From: Treponema parvum
GTDB lineage: Bacteria > Spirochaetota > Spirochaetia > Treponematales > Treponemataceae
Assembly: GCF_017893965.1 (NCBI RefSeq)
Contig: NZ_CP054142.1
Location: 992,001 to 1,056,000, forward strand
Direction: 5' to 3'
DNA length: 64,000 bases
The first letter of the stretch is position 1; the number at the start of each line of letters is the position of its first letter. Made by a program: the position numbers and the translations under genes. Of this stretch, positions 35,375 through 43,168 are shown piece after piece. Below the pieces are notes generated by a model. It searched no databases and was not told where the DNA came from. It saw nothing but the letters and a program-made list of their open reading frames with translations.

Positions 35375-36514
35375 ATGGAAAAGATTGAAGATATTATTAC
35401 CGACGATACGTTTTCGTTTACGAATATTGAAATGCCGGTTTCTATGCCGCTTTTTCAAAATTCATTGTTTTGCTTTAATTGCGTAGACGATTTAAAAAAG
35501 GCGATCGGCGACGAATTTTATTCTCATCTTTATTCCAGAGGAAACAATCCTACCGTAGAGCTGGTTGAACGCCGCATAGCCGAGGCGGAAAAAGGAGAGC
35601 GTGCAAAACTTTTTGCATCGGGGGTGGCCGCAATCTATGCAGTCGTTTCATCGCAAGTGCAAAGCGGCGACCATATAATCTGTTCGGATTGCGCATATTC
35701 ATGGGCAAAATATCTTTGTTCGACGTATCTTAAACGCTTTAATGTTTCGGCTACCTTTGTCAACACAAAAGATATAGAAGCCGTCAAGCAAGCCGTGCGC
35801 AAAAACACAAAGGTACTGTATCTTGAATCGCCCGGCTCCTCGGTTATGAGAGTTTCCGATTTAAAAGCTTTGGTTGAAATTTGCAAAAACAATTCCATCT
35901 TTTCGATAATAGACAATACATGGGCGACCCCCGTGTTTCAAAACCCTTTGACTTTCGGAATAGACGCCGTAGTGCATTCCGCATCAAAGTATCTCGGCGG
36001 ACACAGCGATGTTATCGGCGGCTGCGTTATATCGAGCAATAAAAATATCGAACATATTTTTAAAACCGAATTCCTGCCTACGGGAGCCGTTCCCGATCCT
36101 TTTCAAGCATGGCTCATCCAGCGCGGAATGCGGACGCTGAAAGTCCGCTTGGACTATCACTATAAAGCCGCCCTGAAGGTGTGCGATTTTTTATATGCGC
36201 ACAATGCGGTGGACGAAGTATTTTATCCCATGCACCCTAAAAGTCCCGACTATGCGCTTGCATCGTCGCAAATGAAAGGCGGCTGCGGTTTGTTGTCTGT
36301 AAAATTAAAAACCAACGACGAAACAAAAATTAAAAAAGCGGTTGACGCTTTGAACATATTCAGAATCGGCGTCAGCTGGGGCGGATACGAAAGTCTTATT
36401 CTTCCTCTGTTGGCAACAAAGGGAGATCCTCGCGTAATACGGCTGCATATCGGTCTTGAAAATACGGACTCGCTCATAGAGGATTTGGATAAAGGCTTGT
36501 TTTTGCTTAAATAG
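35375..36514 (+). CDS. PLP-dependent Cys/Met metabolism enzyme (cystathionine gamma-synthase/lyase family)
   Basis: 379 residues from ATG 35375 (AGGAG before it). Family blocks: HLYSRGNNPTVELVERRIAEAE near the N-terminus, LFASGVAAIYAVVSSQVQSGDHI, YLESPGSSVMRV and the PLP Lys in HSASKYLGGHSDVIGG (~residue 207). The family covers cystathionine gamma-synthase, beta-lyase, gamma-lyase and methionine gamma-lyase; the residues do not let me choose. A cystathionine or cysteine lyase that makes H2S would fit an oral or gut treponeme. The preceding gap (35229-35374) holds nothing recognisable. Confidence 0.88.
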   Translation: MEKIEDIITDDTFSFTNIEMPVSMPLFQNSLFCFNCVDDLKKAIGDEFYSHLYSRGNNPTVELVERRIAEAEKGERAKLFASGVAAIYAVVSSQVQSGDHIICSDCAYSWAKYLCSTYLKRFNVSATFVNTKDIEAVKQAVRKNTKVLYLESPGSSVMRVSDLKALVEICKNNSIFSIIDNTWATPVFQNPLTFGIDAVVHSASKYLGGHSDVIGGCVISSNKNIEHIFKTEFLPTGAVPDPFQAWLIQRGMRTLKVRLDYHYKAALKVCDFLYAHNAVDEVFYPMHPKSPDYALASSQMKGGCGLLSVKLKTNDETKIKKAVDALNIFRIGVSWGGYESLILPLLATKGDPRVIRLHIGLENTDSLIEDLDKGLFLLK

Positions 36515-36519
36515 GCGGG

Positions 36520-36655
36520 CAGTGTGCGCTGGGCGTGCCCCTTGCTCCGCTCGGGTCGGGCTTTTCGAGGTTCCGCGCTCACGCGCTCCATTCCTCCGCT
36601 TGCGCTCATCGCTCGCTCCGGAACGGCTTTGCCGCCTCTCCAATCCCTCACGCAT
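36520..36655. repeat. GC-rich dispersed intergenic repeat
   Basis: This stretch contains the palindrome GGGCGTGCCC (36532-36541) followed by CTTGCTCCGCTCGGGTCGGG and runs of CGCTC/GCGCTC. It is much GC-richer than its flanks. Several reading frames cross it but none looks like a protein. Very similar spacers are, from memory, common in oral Bacteroidetes and treponeme genomes. Confidence 0.5.
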
Positions 36656-36656
36656 G

Positions 36657-37106
36657 TCAATTTGAAGCGGTTTTATCGTGCAGTTGTAAATCCTCTTCGT
36701 CGCCGGCATTGCCGCATTGACTTTGCTCTTCGCTATGCAGCGTTTTAACGCCGAAGATGAAATAGATTATATGGGCGCCCCATACGATTGTAAGACAAAT
36801 TCTTCCGACGGGTATTCGCTTCATCATAATAAAGCCTGCGAGCATCACCGCGCTCGACGTCGTAAGAATTGAAACCTTCGTTTTCAGCGTCATCGCTTTT
36901 CGTTCGACGAAACTTTCCAAGTGCTTTTTATACAGCGATGTGCCTATAAACCAGTCATGCAGCCGCTTTGAACTCTTGGCAAAACAAAAAACGGTTGCCA
37001 AATAAAACGGCACAGTCGGAAGCAGAGGCAGTACGATGCCGAGCGTGCCTAATCCCAAAGATATAAAACCGAGAAGTATCCACAAGATGCGAAGCGGGTT
37101 TTTCAT
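36657..37106 (-). CDS. DUF454 (YbaN) family membrane protein
   Basis: 149 residues. LRILWILLGFISLGLGTLGIVLPLLPTVPFYLATVFCFAKSSKRLHDWF is the family signature, with further helices downstream. YbaN-type proteins are small inner-membrane proteins of unknown function, often found beside Fur-regulated or haem genes. It is translationally coupled to the ABC gene upstream (4-bp overlap), so it belongs to this iron operon. Confidence 0.88.
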   Translation of the reverse strand: MKNPLRILWILLGFISLGLGTLGIVLPLLPTVPFYLATVFCFAKSSKRLHDWFIGTSLYKKHLESFVERKAMTLKTKVSILTTSSAVMLAGFIMMKRIPVGRICLTIVWGAHIIYFIFGVKTLHSEEQSQCGNAGDEEDLQLHDKTASN

Positions 37107-38806
37107 TTCAACTCCTTTTGCATTTCAAAGATGCTGTGTGCGATATTCAGCGTAGACATTCGATGTGATACGATGACGACCGTTTTGCGTTTCGATTTTT
37201 CGTTGAGCGATTTTAAAATAATTCCTTCGTTCAGCGAATCGAGATTGCTCGTCGGTTCGTCCAAAAGCATAATCGGCGCGTCGTGCAAAAACGCGCGGGC
37301 AAGCCCTATGCGCTGCCGCTCTCCGCCGGAAAGCGTGCTGCCGAGTTCGCCGACTTCAGTGTCGTACCCGTTGGGCAGCGAAGAAACGAATTCGTCGAGC
37401 GACGCTTTTTTCGCCGCATCGATTATCTCGTTTCGCGTTGCGCCGATTTTACCGATAGCGATGTTGTTTGCAATCGTGTCGCGGAATAGCGATGTTTCCT
37501 GTGTTACGTAGGATTCGGCTTGGCGGAGGGATGCCGTATCTATCGTGCGTATGTCTTTGTTCGAAAGCGAAACGCTTCCCGACTGTACGTCCCAAAAGCG
37601 CATGAGAAGTTTTAAAAGCGTCGATTTGCCGCAGCCGGACGGTCCGTGGATGCCGAAAATCTTTTGTTCGGGAATCGCGAGCGAAAAATTCGTCAATATG
37701 TTTTCCGCGCCGTAAGAAAAATCGGCGTTTGAAACGGCGATGCCATTTGTGGAAAATGTTTCTGCGGTATCTCCATTTGCAGATCCGCTTGTCACTTCTT
37801 CGACGATCGGTTTTTCATCGAGCAGCGAGAGAACTCTTTCTCCGCTTGCAAGCGTCTGCATCAAATTGTTCGAAAGGTTTGACAGTGCGACTACATGCCC
37901 AAACGAACTCATCAAAGCTGTTGTCGTTATGACGACGCTTCCGAGCGAAACGCTGCCGGCAAAAAAAGAGCGGAGCATGAGACAAAAAACCGCGGCATCG
38001 AATGCGAGGATGACGACATTGGTAATGGCTCTCTGATACGATTCGAGCGTCGAAAGTTTTTTTTGCATACGCGTCAGTTCCTGCGAACGCTTTTCCAATT
38101 TCGACAGGCGCTTTTTGCCGCAGCCGTATTGTATCGTTTCGTCTAGTCCGCGAAGCGAATCGAGCACGAAACTCCCGAGTTCTCCGAAGGCGTTCCTGAA
38201 CTTGAGACCGTCCGCGCCTCCGAGTTTTGCATTTACAAGCGGAATGACGGCGCCGACGGTTATATACGCACATAAGGCGACGATGCCTGCCGCGGCGTTT
38301 CCGTGCCAAATAAAGACGGTCATGCACGTCGACACGATGAGCGCGATCGCTACCGGCGAAATCGTGTGCGCGTAAAAAACTTCGAGCAGTTCGATATCCG
38401 ACGTCAGTATGGAAATGAGGTTGCCCTTGTCTCTGCCTTCGAGCTTTGCAGGACAGAGTTCGCGGAGTTTTGCAAAGATGCGGTGTCTGATGACCGCGAG
38501 TAATTTGAATGCGATAAAGTGGTTGCAATACTGTTCCGCGTAATGAAAGACGCCGCGGCACACTGCAAACGCGATCAAAAGATACGGCAGCATCCGAAGC
38601 GGAACTAAGGGTGCACTTTGAGCTGCGATACTCGCGATTCCGGAAGCGGCCGACACCGTTACGGCTATGGCACACAAATGTCCTGTGCTGCCGAAAAAGA
38701 TCGCAAGCAGCATGACGGGAAGCAGCGTCCGTATGAGGACGATGAGGCGCGCCATAATCAAAAATGCGTTTTTCTTTTCGGTTTTTTGCCGCATATCGGT
38801 ATTCAT
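37103..38806 (-). CDS. Exporter-fold ABC half-transporter (second of pair)
   Basis: 567 residues. Six membrane helices (~1-310) are fused to an ATPase: Walker A GPSGCGKSTLLKLLMRF, signature LSGGERQRIGLARAF, Walker B IMLLDEPTSNLD, switch His VIVSHRMS. It pairs with the adjacent gene (4-bp overlap) as a heterodimer. Such pairs resemble CydDC or the siderophore importer IrtAB. Next to TonB/ExbBD and a Fur-like regulator, an iron-chelate or haem role is more likely than cydDC, and no cytochrome bd genes are in the window. A frame on the opposite strand (38764-40089) is an artefact. Confidence 0.88.
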   Translation of the reverse strand: MNTDMRQKTEKKNAFLIMARLIVLIRTLLPVMLLAIFFGSTGHLCAIAVTVSAASGIASIAAQSAPLVPLRMLPYLLIAFAVCRGVFHYAEQYCNHFIAFKLLAVIRHRIFAKLRELCPAKLEGRDKGNLISILTSDIELLEVFYAHTISPVAIALIVSTCMTVFIWHGNAAAGIVALCAYITVGAVIPLVNAKLGGADGLKFRNAFGELGSFVLDSLRGLDETIQYGCGKKRLSKLEKRSQELTRMQKKLSTLESYQRAITNVVILAFDAAVFCLMLRSFFAGSVSLGSVVITTTALMSSFGHVVALSNLSNNLMQTLASGERVLSLLDEKPIVEEVTSGSANGDTAETFSTNGIAVSNADFSYGAENILTNFSLAIPEQKIFGIHGPSGCGKSTLLKLLMRFWDVQSGSVSLSNKDIRTIDTASLRQAESYVTQETSLFRDTIANNIAIGKIGATRNEIIDAAKKASLDEFVSSLPNGYDTEVGELGSTLSGGERQRIGLARAFLHDAPIMLLDEPTSNLDSLNEGIILKSLNEKSKRKTVVIVSHRMSTLNIAHSIFEMQKELK

Positions 38807-40539
38807 CGTTTTGCCTCCGTCGCATAGGTTTCAAGTTTGCGCTGTTCACCGTACATTGCAGCATAGTTCTCTTTCAATTTTATCAATTCGTCGTGCGTAC
38901 CAGATTCGATGACGCGGGCGTTTTCGAGCATGTATATGCGCGCCGCGTCGGAAACGTTCGACAGCTTGTGCGAAATCACGATGACGGTTTTCGTTTTTGC
39001 CAAAGCTTTGACCACGTCCATGATCATCGCTTCGCTTTCGGCATCGACGTTCGAAGTGGCTTCATCGAATACGTAGACGGCGCTGTCGTGAAGCAGCGCG
39101 CGGGCGAGCGCGAGGCGCTGGCACTGTCCGCCCGACAGATTGCCGCCTTTTTCCGAAAGCTCCGTTTTAAGCCCGTTTTGCGTTTGCAAAAAATCCCACA
39201 AATTGACTTTTTGCAGCGCACGCTGCATATCCTTTTCCGATGCACTTGCATTTCCCATGCGGAGGTTATATTCGACCGTTCCTTTGAAAATATAGCTTTC
39301 ATGCGTGACGAGCGTCGCCGCGCTCATAACGGCGTCTTCGCGTATCGAAGCGAGTTCCGTTTTATTGAAACAGATGCTTCCCGAATAACCTTTGTTGCGC
39401 GTCATGATAAGAGATGCTATCGTGCTTTTACCCGAGCCCGATTTTCCGACGATCGCCGTGAGCGACTTCGGTGTACACAAAAGCGAAATGTTTTTCAATA
39501 TAGTCCTCTCGGGCGAATACGAAAACGAAACGTCGGAAAACTCTACGGCGACGGAAGCGCCCTCAATCACGGCCGAACGCTCGTTTTCTTCCGGCAAATC
39601 GAGCAGCGCGAATATTTTATCGGACGCCGCCATGCCGTTCATCGCAACGTGAAAAAAAGATCCAAGAAGGCGGAGCGGGATAAAGAATTCCGCGGCGAGC
39701 AGCACGATCATGAGGCAGCCGCCGAGCGTGACTTCTCCTCGAGCGAATTCGGCGAGCGCGATGATCATGCCGACCGCAGCTCCTCCGTAGGCCATGATGT
39801 CCATAACGCTCGTACTGTTCAGCTGCATGGAAAGCACTTTCATCGTGATCCGCCGGAAGTTTTCGGCTTCCCTGTCCATTTCGGCCGCCTTTTGTTCATC
39901 GGCGCGATAGATTTTCAGCGTCGTCAGCCCCTGCAGATTTTCCAAAAAGCCGTCGCCGAGCTTTGCATAGAGCGCCCAGTATTTACGCAAAAGGTATTTT
40001 GCGATTTTCATGATGACGGCGATCGAAAGCGGAATAAGCGGCACGCACAAAAACAGGACGACGCTTGCCTTTACGCTGACAAACGATAAAAACGCAAAGA
40101 GCGTTAAAGGCGCGAGCAAACTGTAGCCGAACTGCGAAAGGTATTTTCCGAAATAGATTTCGAGCTGTTCGACGCCGTCGGAGGCAAGCTGCACGACTTC
40201 GGCTGTCGGCGCGGAGTTTCGATATGAAGCGCCCAAGTGCAAAAGTTTTTCGTACATGTGCTTTCGGAGCGTTATTTTTACATCGGCGCTCGCTTTGTGA
40301 GATGCGGCGACGTAGAAGCGGTCGAATGCGAAGCGGGCAGCAACGCAGCAGAAAGCCGCCCCCGCGTACAGCGGAACGAACGGGGCGATAGGTTCATGAA
40401 CGAAGAGTCTCTGCACTATGTCGGCTATAAAAAAGACAATCGCCGTTTGACACAGCAGCGAAATCCATTGGCAGAGCACTTGCAAAAAAACGAATTTTTT
40501 TGCGTGCGACAGCAACCGTATCAAACGAATTTTAATCAT
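38803..40539 (-). CDS. Exporter-fold ABC half-transporter (first of pair)
   Basis: 578 residues. Membrane domain ~1-320, then Walker A GKSGSGKSTIASLIM, signature LSGGQCQRLALARAL, Walker B VYVFDEATSNVDAES and switch His VISHKLS. The signature and Walker B Glu are intact, so this half should hydrolyse ATP. It overlaps the YgbA-like gene upstream by 8 bp and the second half-transporter downstream by 4 bp. The direction of transport cannot be read from sequence; IrtAB-type pairs of this fold import ferric siderophores. Confidence 0.88.
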   Translation of the reverse strand: MIKIRLIRLLSHAKKFVFLQVLCQWISLLCQTAIVFFIADIVQRLFVHEPIAPFVPLYAGAAFCCVAARFAFDRFYVAASHKASADVKITLRKHMYEKLLHLGASYRNSAPTAEVVQLASDGVEQLEIYFGKYLSQFGYSLLAPLTLFAFLSFVSVKASVVLFLCVPLIPLSIAVIMKIAKYLLRKYWALYAKLGDGFLENLQGLTTLKIYRADEQKAAEMDREAENFRRITMKVLSMQLNSTSVMDIMAYGGAAVGMIIALAEFARGEVTLGGCLMIVLLAAEFFIPLRLLGSFFHVAMNGMAASDKIFALLDLPEENERSAVIEGASVAVEFSDVSFSYSPERTILKNISLLCTPKSLTAIVGKSGSGKSTIASLIMTRNKGYSGSICFNKTELASIREDAVMSAATLVTHESYIFKGTVEYNLRMGNASASEKDMQRALQKVNLWDFLQTQNGLKTELSEKGGNLSGGQCQRLALARALLHDSAVYVFDEATSNVDAESEAMIMDVVKALAKTKTVIVISHKLSNVSDAARIYMLENARVIESGTHDELIKLKENYAAMYGEQRKLETYATEAKR

Positions 40540-40867
40540 GCTTTTTCCCTGTTTGCATACCGATGATCATGTGCTTTATGACGAGAATCGGATGATATAA
40601 AAATATCCGTGGTCCCGAAAACCGCATAACCGTTTTGATTTTATTTCTCATCTCCTGCGAATAACAGTGTATTTTACACGCAGAACAAAATGTCTTTTCT
40701 TTCATAAACGGGCACTTGTCGATTTTTCCGAGCGCGTACTCATACAGTTCTCCGCACTCGGAACACAGCGATTTTTTAGTGCCGTGTTTTTTTCTGCAGT
40801 ACAGCCGTATCATTTCGCCGATGATTTTTTTTTCATTCGCCGTTTTCGCTTCGACGGAGTTACCCAT
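40532..40867 (-). CDS. YgbA-family (nitrous-oxide-stimulated promoter family) cysteine-rich protein
   Basis: 111 residues. The Cys pattern CSECGELYEYALGKIDKCPF...KTFCSACKIHCY and RNKIKTVMRFSGPRIFLYHPILVIKHMI match E. coli YgbA, a small protein induced by nitrosative stress. Four or more Cys suggest a metal or Fe-S site. It is first in the operon with the ABC pair and DUF454. Its promoter, TTGACG-17-TACATT on the minus strand (40876-40904), ends 8 nt before the ATG and no Shine-Dalgarno sequence is present. The GCTAAC sequence at 40869-40874 resembles the iron-island operator motif. Confidence 0.85.
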   Translation of the reverse strand: MGNSVEAKTANEKKIIGEMIRLYCRKKHGTKKSLCSECGELYEYALGKIDKCPFMKEKTFCSACKIHCYSQEMRNKIKTVMRFSGPRIFLYHPILVIKHMIIGMQTGKKHD

Positions 40868-40948
40868 TGCTAACTAATGTAGCGGATAAACTTTTTCGCG
40901 TCAATAAATCTATTGACATACAGTGATTTAAATAATAGCATAGGCTAA
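40868..40948. promoter_or_regulatory. Divergent promoters with operator-like motif
   Basis: Rightward: TTGACA (40913-40918) -17- TAGCAT (40936-40941). The -10 is embedded in TAGCATAGGCTAA (40936-40948), followed by TGATAGTTAG. Leftward: TTGACG-17-TACATT (complement of 40876-40904), with GCTAACTAA adjacent. The 13-mer TAGCRTAGGCTAA recurs at the TonB receptor promoter (43151-43163), so a common metal-responsive regulator is likely. Confidence 0.6.
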
Positions 40949-40984
40949 TGATAGTTAGTAATAGGTAACTTTTTAAAAACCGAT

Positions 40985-41050
40985 TGCGCGTAACAAGCGC
41001 ACCAATGCCGCATTTTCGAAAATTGATATTTCCTGCAATGCCGCATTTTA
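40985..41050 (+). repeat. Hairpin repeat upstream of the Fur-like gene (copy 4)
   Basis: TGCGC (40985) / GCGCA (40997-41001), then outer arms AATGCCGCATT (41004-41014) / AATGCCGCATT (41037-41047), which pair except for one central C-C, around an inner GAAAAT-tgat-ATTTCC-like stem. The outer arm sequence differs from the lolE and cstA copies but still pairs. Confidence 0.7.
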
Positions 41051-41100
41051 CGGATCGGTTTTCGGAGGTTTCCGATATATTTTTGTGCTTAGTATTATGT

Positions 41101-41385
41101 ATGAAATATCTGTTTAAAGAAATACTTGCATCTTTCAGAGAAAACGGGATGCGCGTGACAAGTCAGCGCAGGAAGCTGCTCGCGATTATATTGCAAAATC
41201 CCGATTTATCGCCGAAAGAGATATTTTACATCGCACATAAAAAAGATAATTCGATCGGGCGGGCAACCGTATACCGGCTGGTTCGTTCGCTTCAGAAACT
41301 AGGGTATATTCGGCGCCACTATATTAAAATCGTACCGAAACGCAGCGTTCCGTCTGTTCCTGTTTCCGCTACAGGTTATTCTTAA
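41101..41385 (+). CDS. Minimal Fur-family protein: DNA-binding domain only
   Basis: 95 residues from ATG 41101. The winged helix of Fur is clear: FKEILASFRENGMRVTSQRRKLLAIILQNPDLSPKEIFYIAHKKDNSIGRATVYRLVRSLQKLGYI. The normal C-terminal dimerisation and metal domain (HHDH and Cys motifs) is missing; the chain ends ~20 residues after the wing. No frameshifted remainder is found before exbB. The open frame upstream to 40984 translates a hairpin repeat and is rejected. It lies between the YgbA/ABC operon and exbBD-tonB, so an iron or haem regulator is expected. How a monomer-type Fur senses metal is unclear, and it could be a decayed gene. Confidence 0.78.
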   Translation: MKYLFKEILASFRENGMRVTSQRRKLLAIILQNPDLSPKEIFYIAHKKDNSIGRATVYRLVRSLQKLGYIRRHYIKIVPKRSVPSVPVSATGYS

Positions 41386-41429
41386 GTTTTGTAAATAAAT
41401 GCAATGATCAAGGAAAATCAGGTATCATT

Positions 41430-41969
41430 ATGAGATTGGTTGAATTTATTAACTTGGGCGGACCGCTCAACTGGGTGCTTGCCGTAATATTGTGTTTTTG
41501 TTTTTGTCAATGCCTTGAGCGTGGCATATATTTTTTTCAAACGCGCAAAGGTTCGAAAAAGGATGTGCTCAAACGCTTGCAGGAGAAGGCTGCGGAGATT
41601 GCGGGGCTGCCGGAAGAGCGGCGCAGCAGCGAGTTTACCAAAGAAAGCACGCTTTTGTATTACGAAATGAACCGCGGGTTGTGGCTGCTCAATTTTATCA
41701 GCGCTGTCTCTCCGTCGATAGGACTGCTCGGTACGGTTACCGGTCTTATCGGCGCATTTTCGAAGATGGCGGAAGTTGGCGCCGCGGTTAACATTCAGGA
41801 TCTGTCCGGCGGCATTTGGGAAGCTATGCTCACGACGGCGTTCGGCATGATCATTTCGATACCCGCGCTCCTGTGCTACCGTACGTTCAAACGCATTATC
41901 GAAAAGCGTATGATGTTTATGCAGTTGTACGGCGAAGAGGGGGAAACGGCGGGGCAAATAAAGGGATAA
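41430..41969 (+). CDS. exbB: ExbB/TolQ/MotA-family proton-channel subunit
   Basis: 179 residues with three helices: PLNWVLAVILCFCFCQCL, LLNFISAVSPSIGLLGTVTGLIGAF and WEAMLTTAFGMIISIPALLCY. The last two carry the conserved TGL and Thr channel positions. It works with ExbD to energise TonB. AAGGAAAATCAGG precedes the ATG. It is first in a tight exbB-exbD-tonB run (13-bp gap, then 17-bp overlap). Confidence 0.9.
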   Translation: MRLVEFINLGGPLNWVLAVILCFCFCQCLERGIYFFQTRKGSKKDVLKRLQEKAAEIAGLPEERRSSEFTKESTLLYYEMNRGLWLLNFISAVSPSIGLLGTVTGLIGAFSKMAEVGAAVNIQDLSGGIWEAMLTTAFGMIISIPALLCYRTFKRIIEKRMMFMQLYGEEGETAGQIKG

Positions 41970-41982
41970 ACACAGGAGATAA

Positions 41983-42390
41983 ATGATGATTAAACCCGAC
42001 TTTTTATCCCGTTATGATGAAGAACTTGTCGTAAACATAACGTCGCTTATCGACGTTATCTTTATTCTGCTTATCTTTTTTATGGTATCGACGCAATTTA
42101 AAAGAAGCTCACTTCCGCTTGACTTGCCGAGAAGCGAAGATACGACGCAGGAACGCAATACGACAAAGGTTCTTGCCGTCACCGCCGACAGAATGGAATT
42201 GGACGGCGATGAAGTAACGCTTGAAGTGCTCGAAGGCACGCTTTCGTCCATGTATGCGCGTGAACCGGAACTTGCGCTTTCGCTTGAATGCGAGCGGACG
42301 GTCGAGTTTGAACGGATTGTGCAGATATTGACAAAAGTACAGGCCGCGGGGATCAGCCGCATAGGTATCGTGCATGAGCCGTTGGATTAG
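41983..42390 (+). CDS. exbD: ExbD/TolR-family proton-channel subunit
   Basis: 135 residues. A single N-terminal helix with the proton-carrying Asp (NITSLIDVIFILLIFFMVSTQF), then a periplasmic domain beginning SSLPLDLPRS. Two adjacent ATG codons (41983 and 41986) can serve, after AGGAGAT. The 3' end overlaps tonB by 17 bp. Confidence 0.92.
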   Translation: MMIKPDFLSRYDEELVVNITSLIDVIFILLIFFMVSTQFKRSSLPLDLPRSEDTTQERNTTKVLAVTADRMELDGDEVTLEVLEGTLSSMYAREPELALSLECERTVEFERIVQILTKVQAAGISRIGIVHEPLD

Positions 42391-43057
42391 CTCCGCCCTG
42401 TGTACGCTCGCAATCGTTGCATTTTTGTTTTGCCTGCCCATTTGGGGTATACGGAGATCTTCGTCGTCTCAGGCGTCGATAGTGTCGGATACGACGGTGT
42501 CGAACGTTCGCATTGTACAGCGTGCGGCAAAAAAAGCGCCGGCAGTCGTGCAGAATAAAAGCGTTCCCGCAGTTCCGGCAACGCCGGCCGAAACAATTCC
42601 TTCTCCGGAACAGGAAGTGCCTACAGAAAGACTTGAGCAAACCGAAGAGTCGAAAGAACCGTCCGCCGAAGCGGTCGATGAAAGCCCGTCGGCAGATGCG
42701 AGCGAAAGTACGTCAAGCGAGGCGGGGAGTGCGCTCGGCGCTGAAGATTCATTTTCTCATACGCAGGATGCGAAAGCGGCTGCAACGTATAAGTCCTATG
42801 TGCTCGGGCGCATAGCGTCAAAAAAGACATATCCATATTCCGCCCGTTCGAACGGGCAGGAAGGCAAAGTTCGCGCGCGTATCGTCATCAATCCTGACGG
42901 AACGCTTGCGGAAGCCGTCATAATAGAGCCGTCGGAATACGAGCTTTTAAACAGTGCATGTCTTTCCGCGATTAAAAAATCCGCCCCTTTCAGAAAAATG
43001 ACCGGCGGCGCCGGAGCGATGACGCTTTCATTTATCATGGATTTTTCACTGCACTGA
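42374..43057 (+). CDS. tonB: TonB energy transducer
   Basis: 227 residues. An N-terminal anchor (SSALCTLAIVAFLFCLPIWG) is followed by a linker rich in Pro, Glu and Ser (~residues 45-130) that should span the periplasm. The TonB C-terminal fold starts at KKTYPYSARSNGQEGKVRARIVINPDGTL and ends FIMDFSLH. It couples the ExbBD proton channel to the receptor encoded next. Confidence 0.92.
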   Translation: MSRWISSALCTLAIVAFLFCLPIWGIRRSSSSQASIVSDTTVSNVRIVQRAAKKAPAVVQNKSVPAVPATPAETIPSPEQEVPTERLEQTEESKEPSAEAVDESPSADASESTSSEAGSALGAEDSFSHTQDAKAAATYKSYVLGRIASKKTYPYSARSNGQEGKVRARIVINPDGTLAEAVIIEPSEYELLNSACLSAIKKSAPFRKMTGGAGAMTLSFIMDFSLH

Positions 43058-43136
43058 ATGCGCTTGGAGCCCTGCGCGGCGTTATTGATGTTTTTTCTCA
43101 ATAAGGCGGAATTTTATTACAAAAAACAAAAAAAAC

Positions 43137-43164
43137 TATAATATAGAAGTTAGCGTAGGCTAAC
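43137..43164 (+). promoter_or_regulatory. Promoter region and operator of the TonB-dependent receptor
   Basis: TATAAT at 43137-43142 (weak A/T-rich -35 region), followed by the inverted repeat GTTAGC-GTAG-GCTAAC at 43149-43164, 4 bp before the receptor ATG. The core TAGCGTAGGCTAA matches the motif at 40936-40948 in 12 of 13 positions. Confidence 0.6.
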
Positions 43165-43168
43165 TAAA

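Noticed and set aside
37815-38864. 349-codon frame overlapping both ABC genes on the same strand
   Set aside because: Arg/His-rich, no motif, and it is the out-of-frame reading of the true ABC genes.
38764-40089. Long plus-strand open frame (441 codons) opposite an ABC transporter gene
   Set aside because: It lies antisense to a gene with complete ATPase motifs and its product is Arg/His/Phe-rich without domains, so it is a shadow of codon bias.
40984-41100. N-terminal extension of the Fur-like protein
   Set aside because: It is read through the hairpin repeat and adds no Fur residues.
43083-43104. TTATTGA/TCAATAA hairpin between tonB and the receptor as a terminator
   Set aside because: Short AT-rich stem without a T-tract; read-through from tonB to the receptor cannot be excluded.
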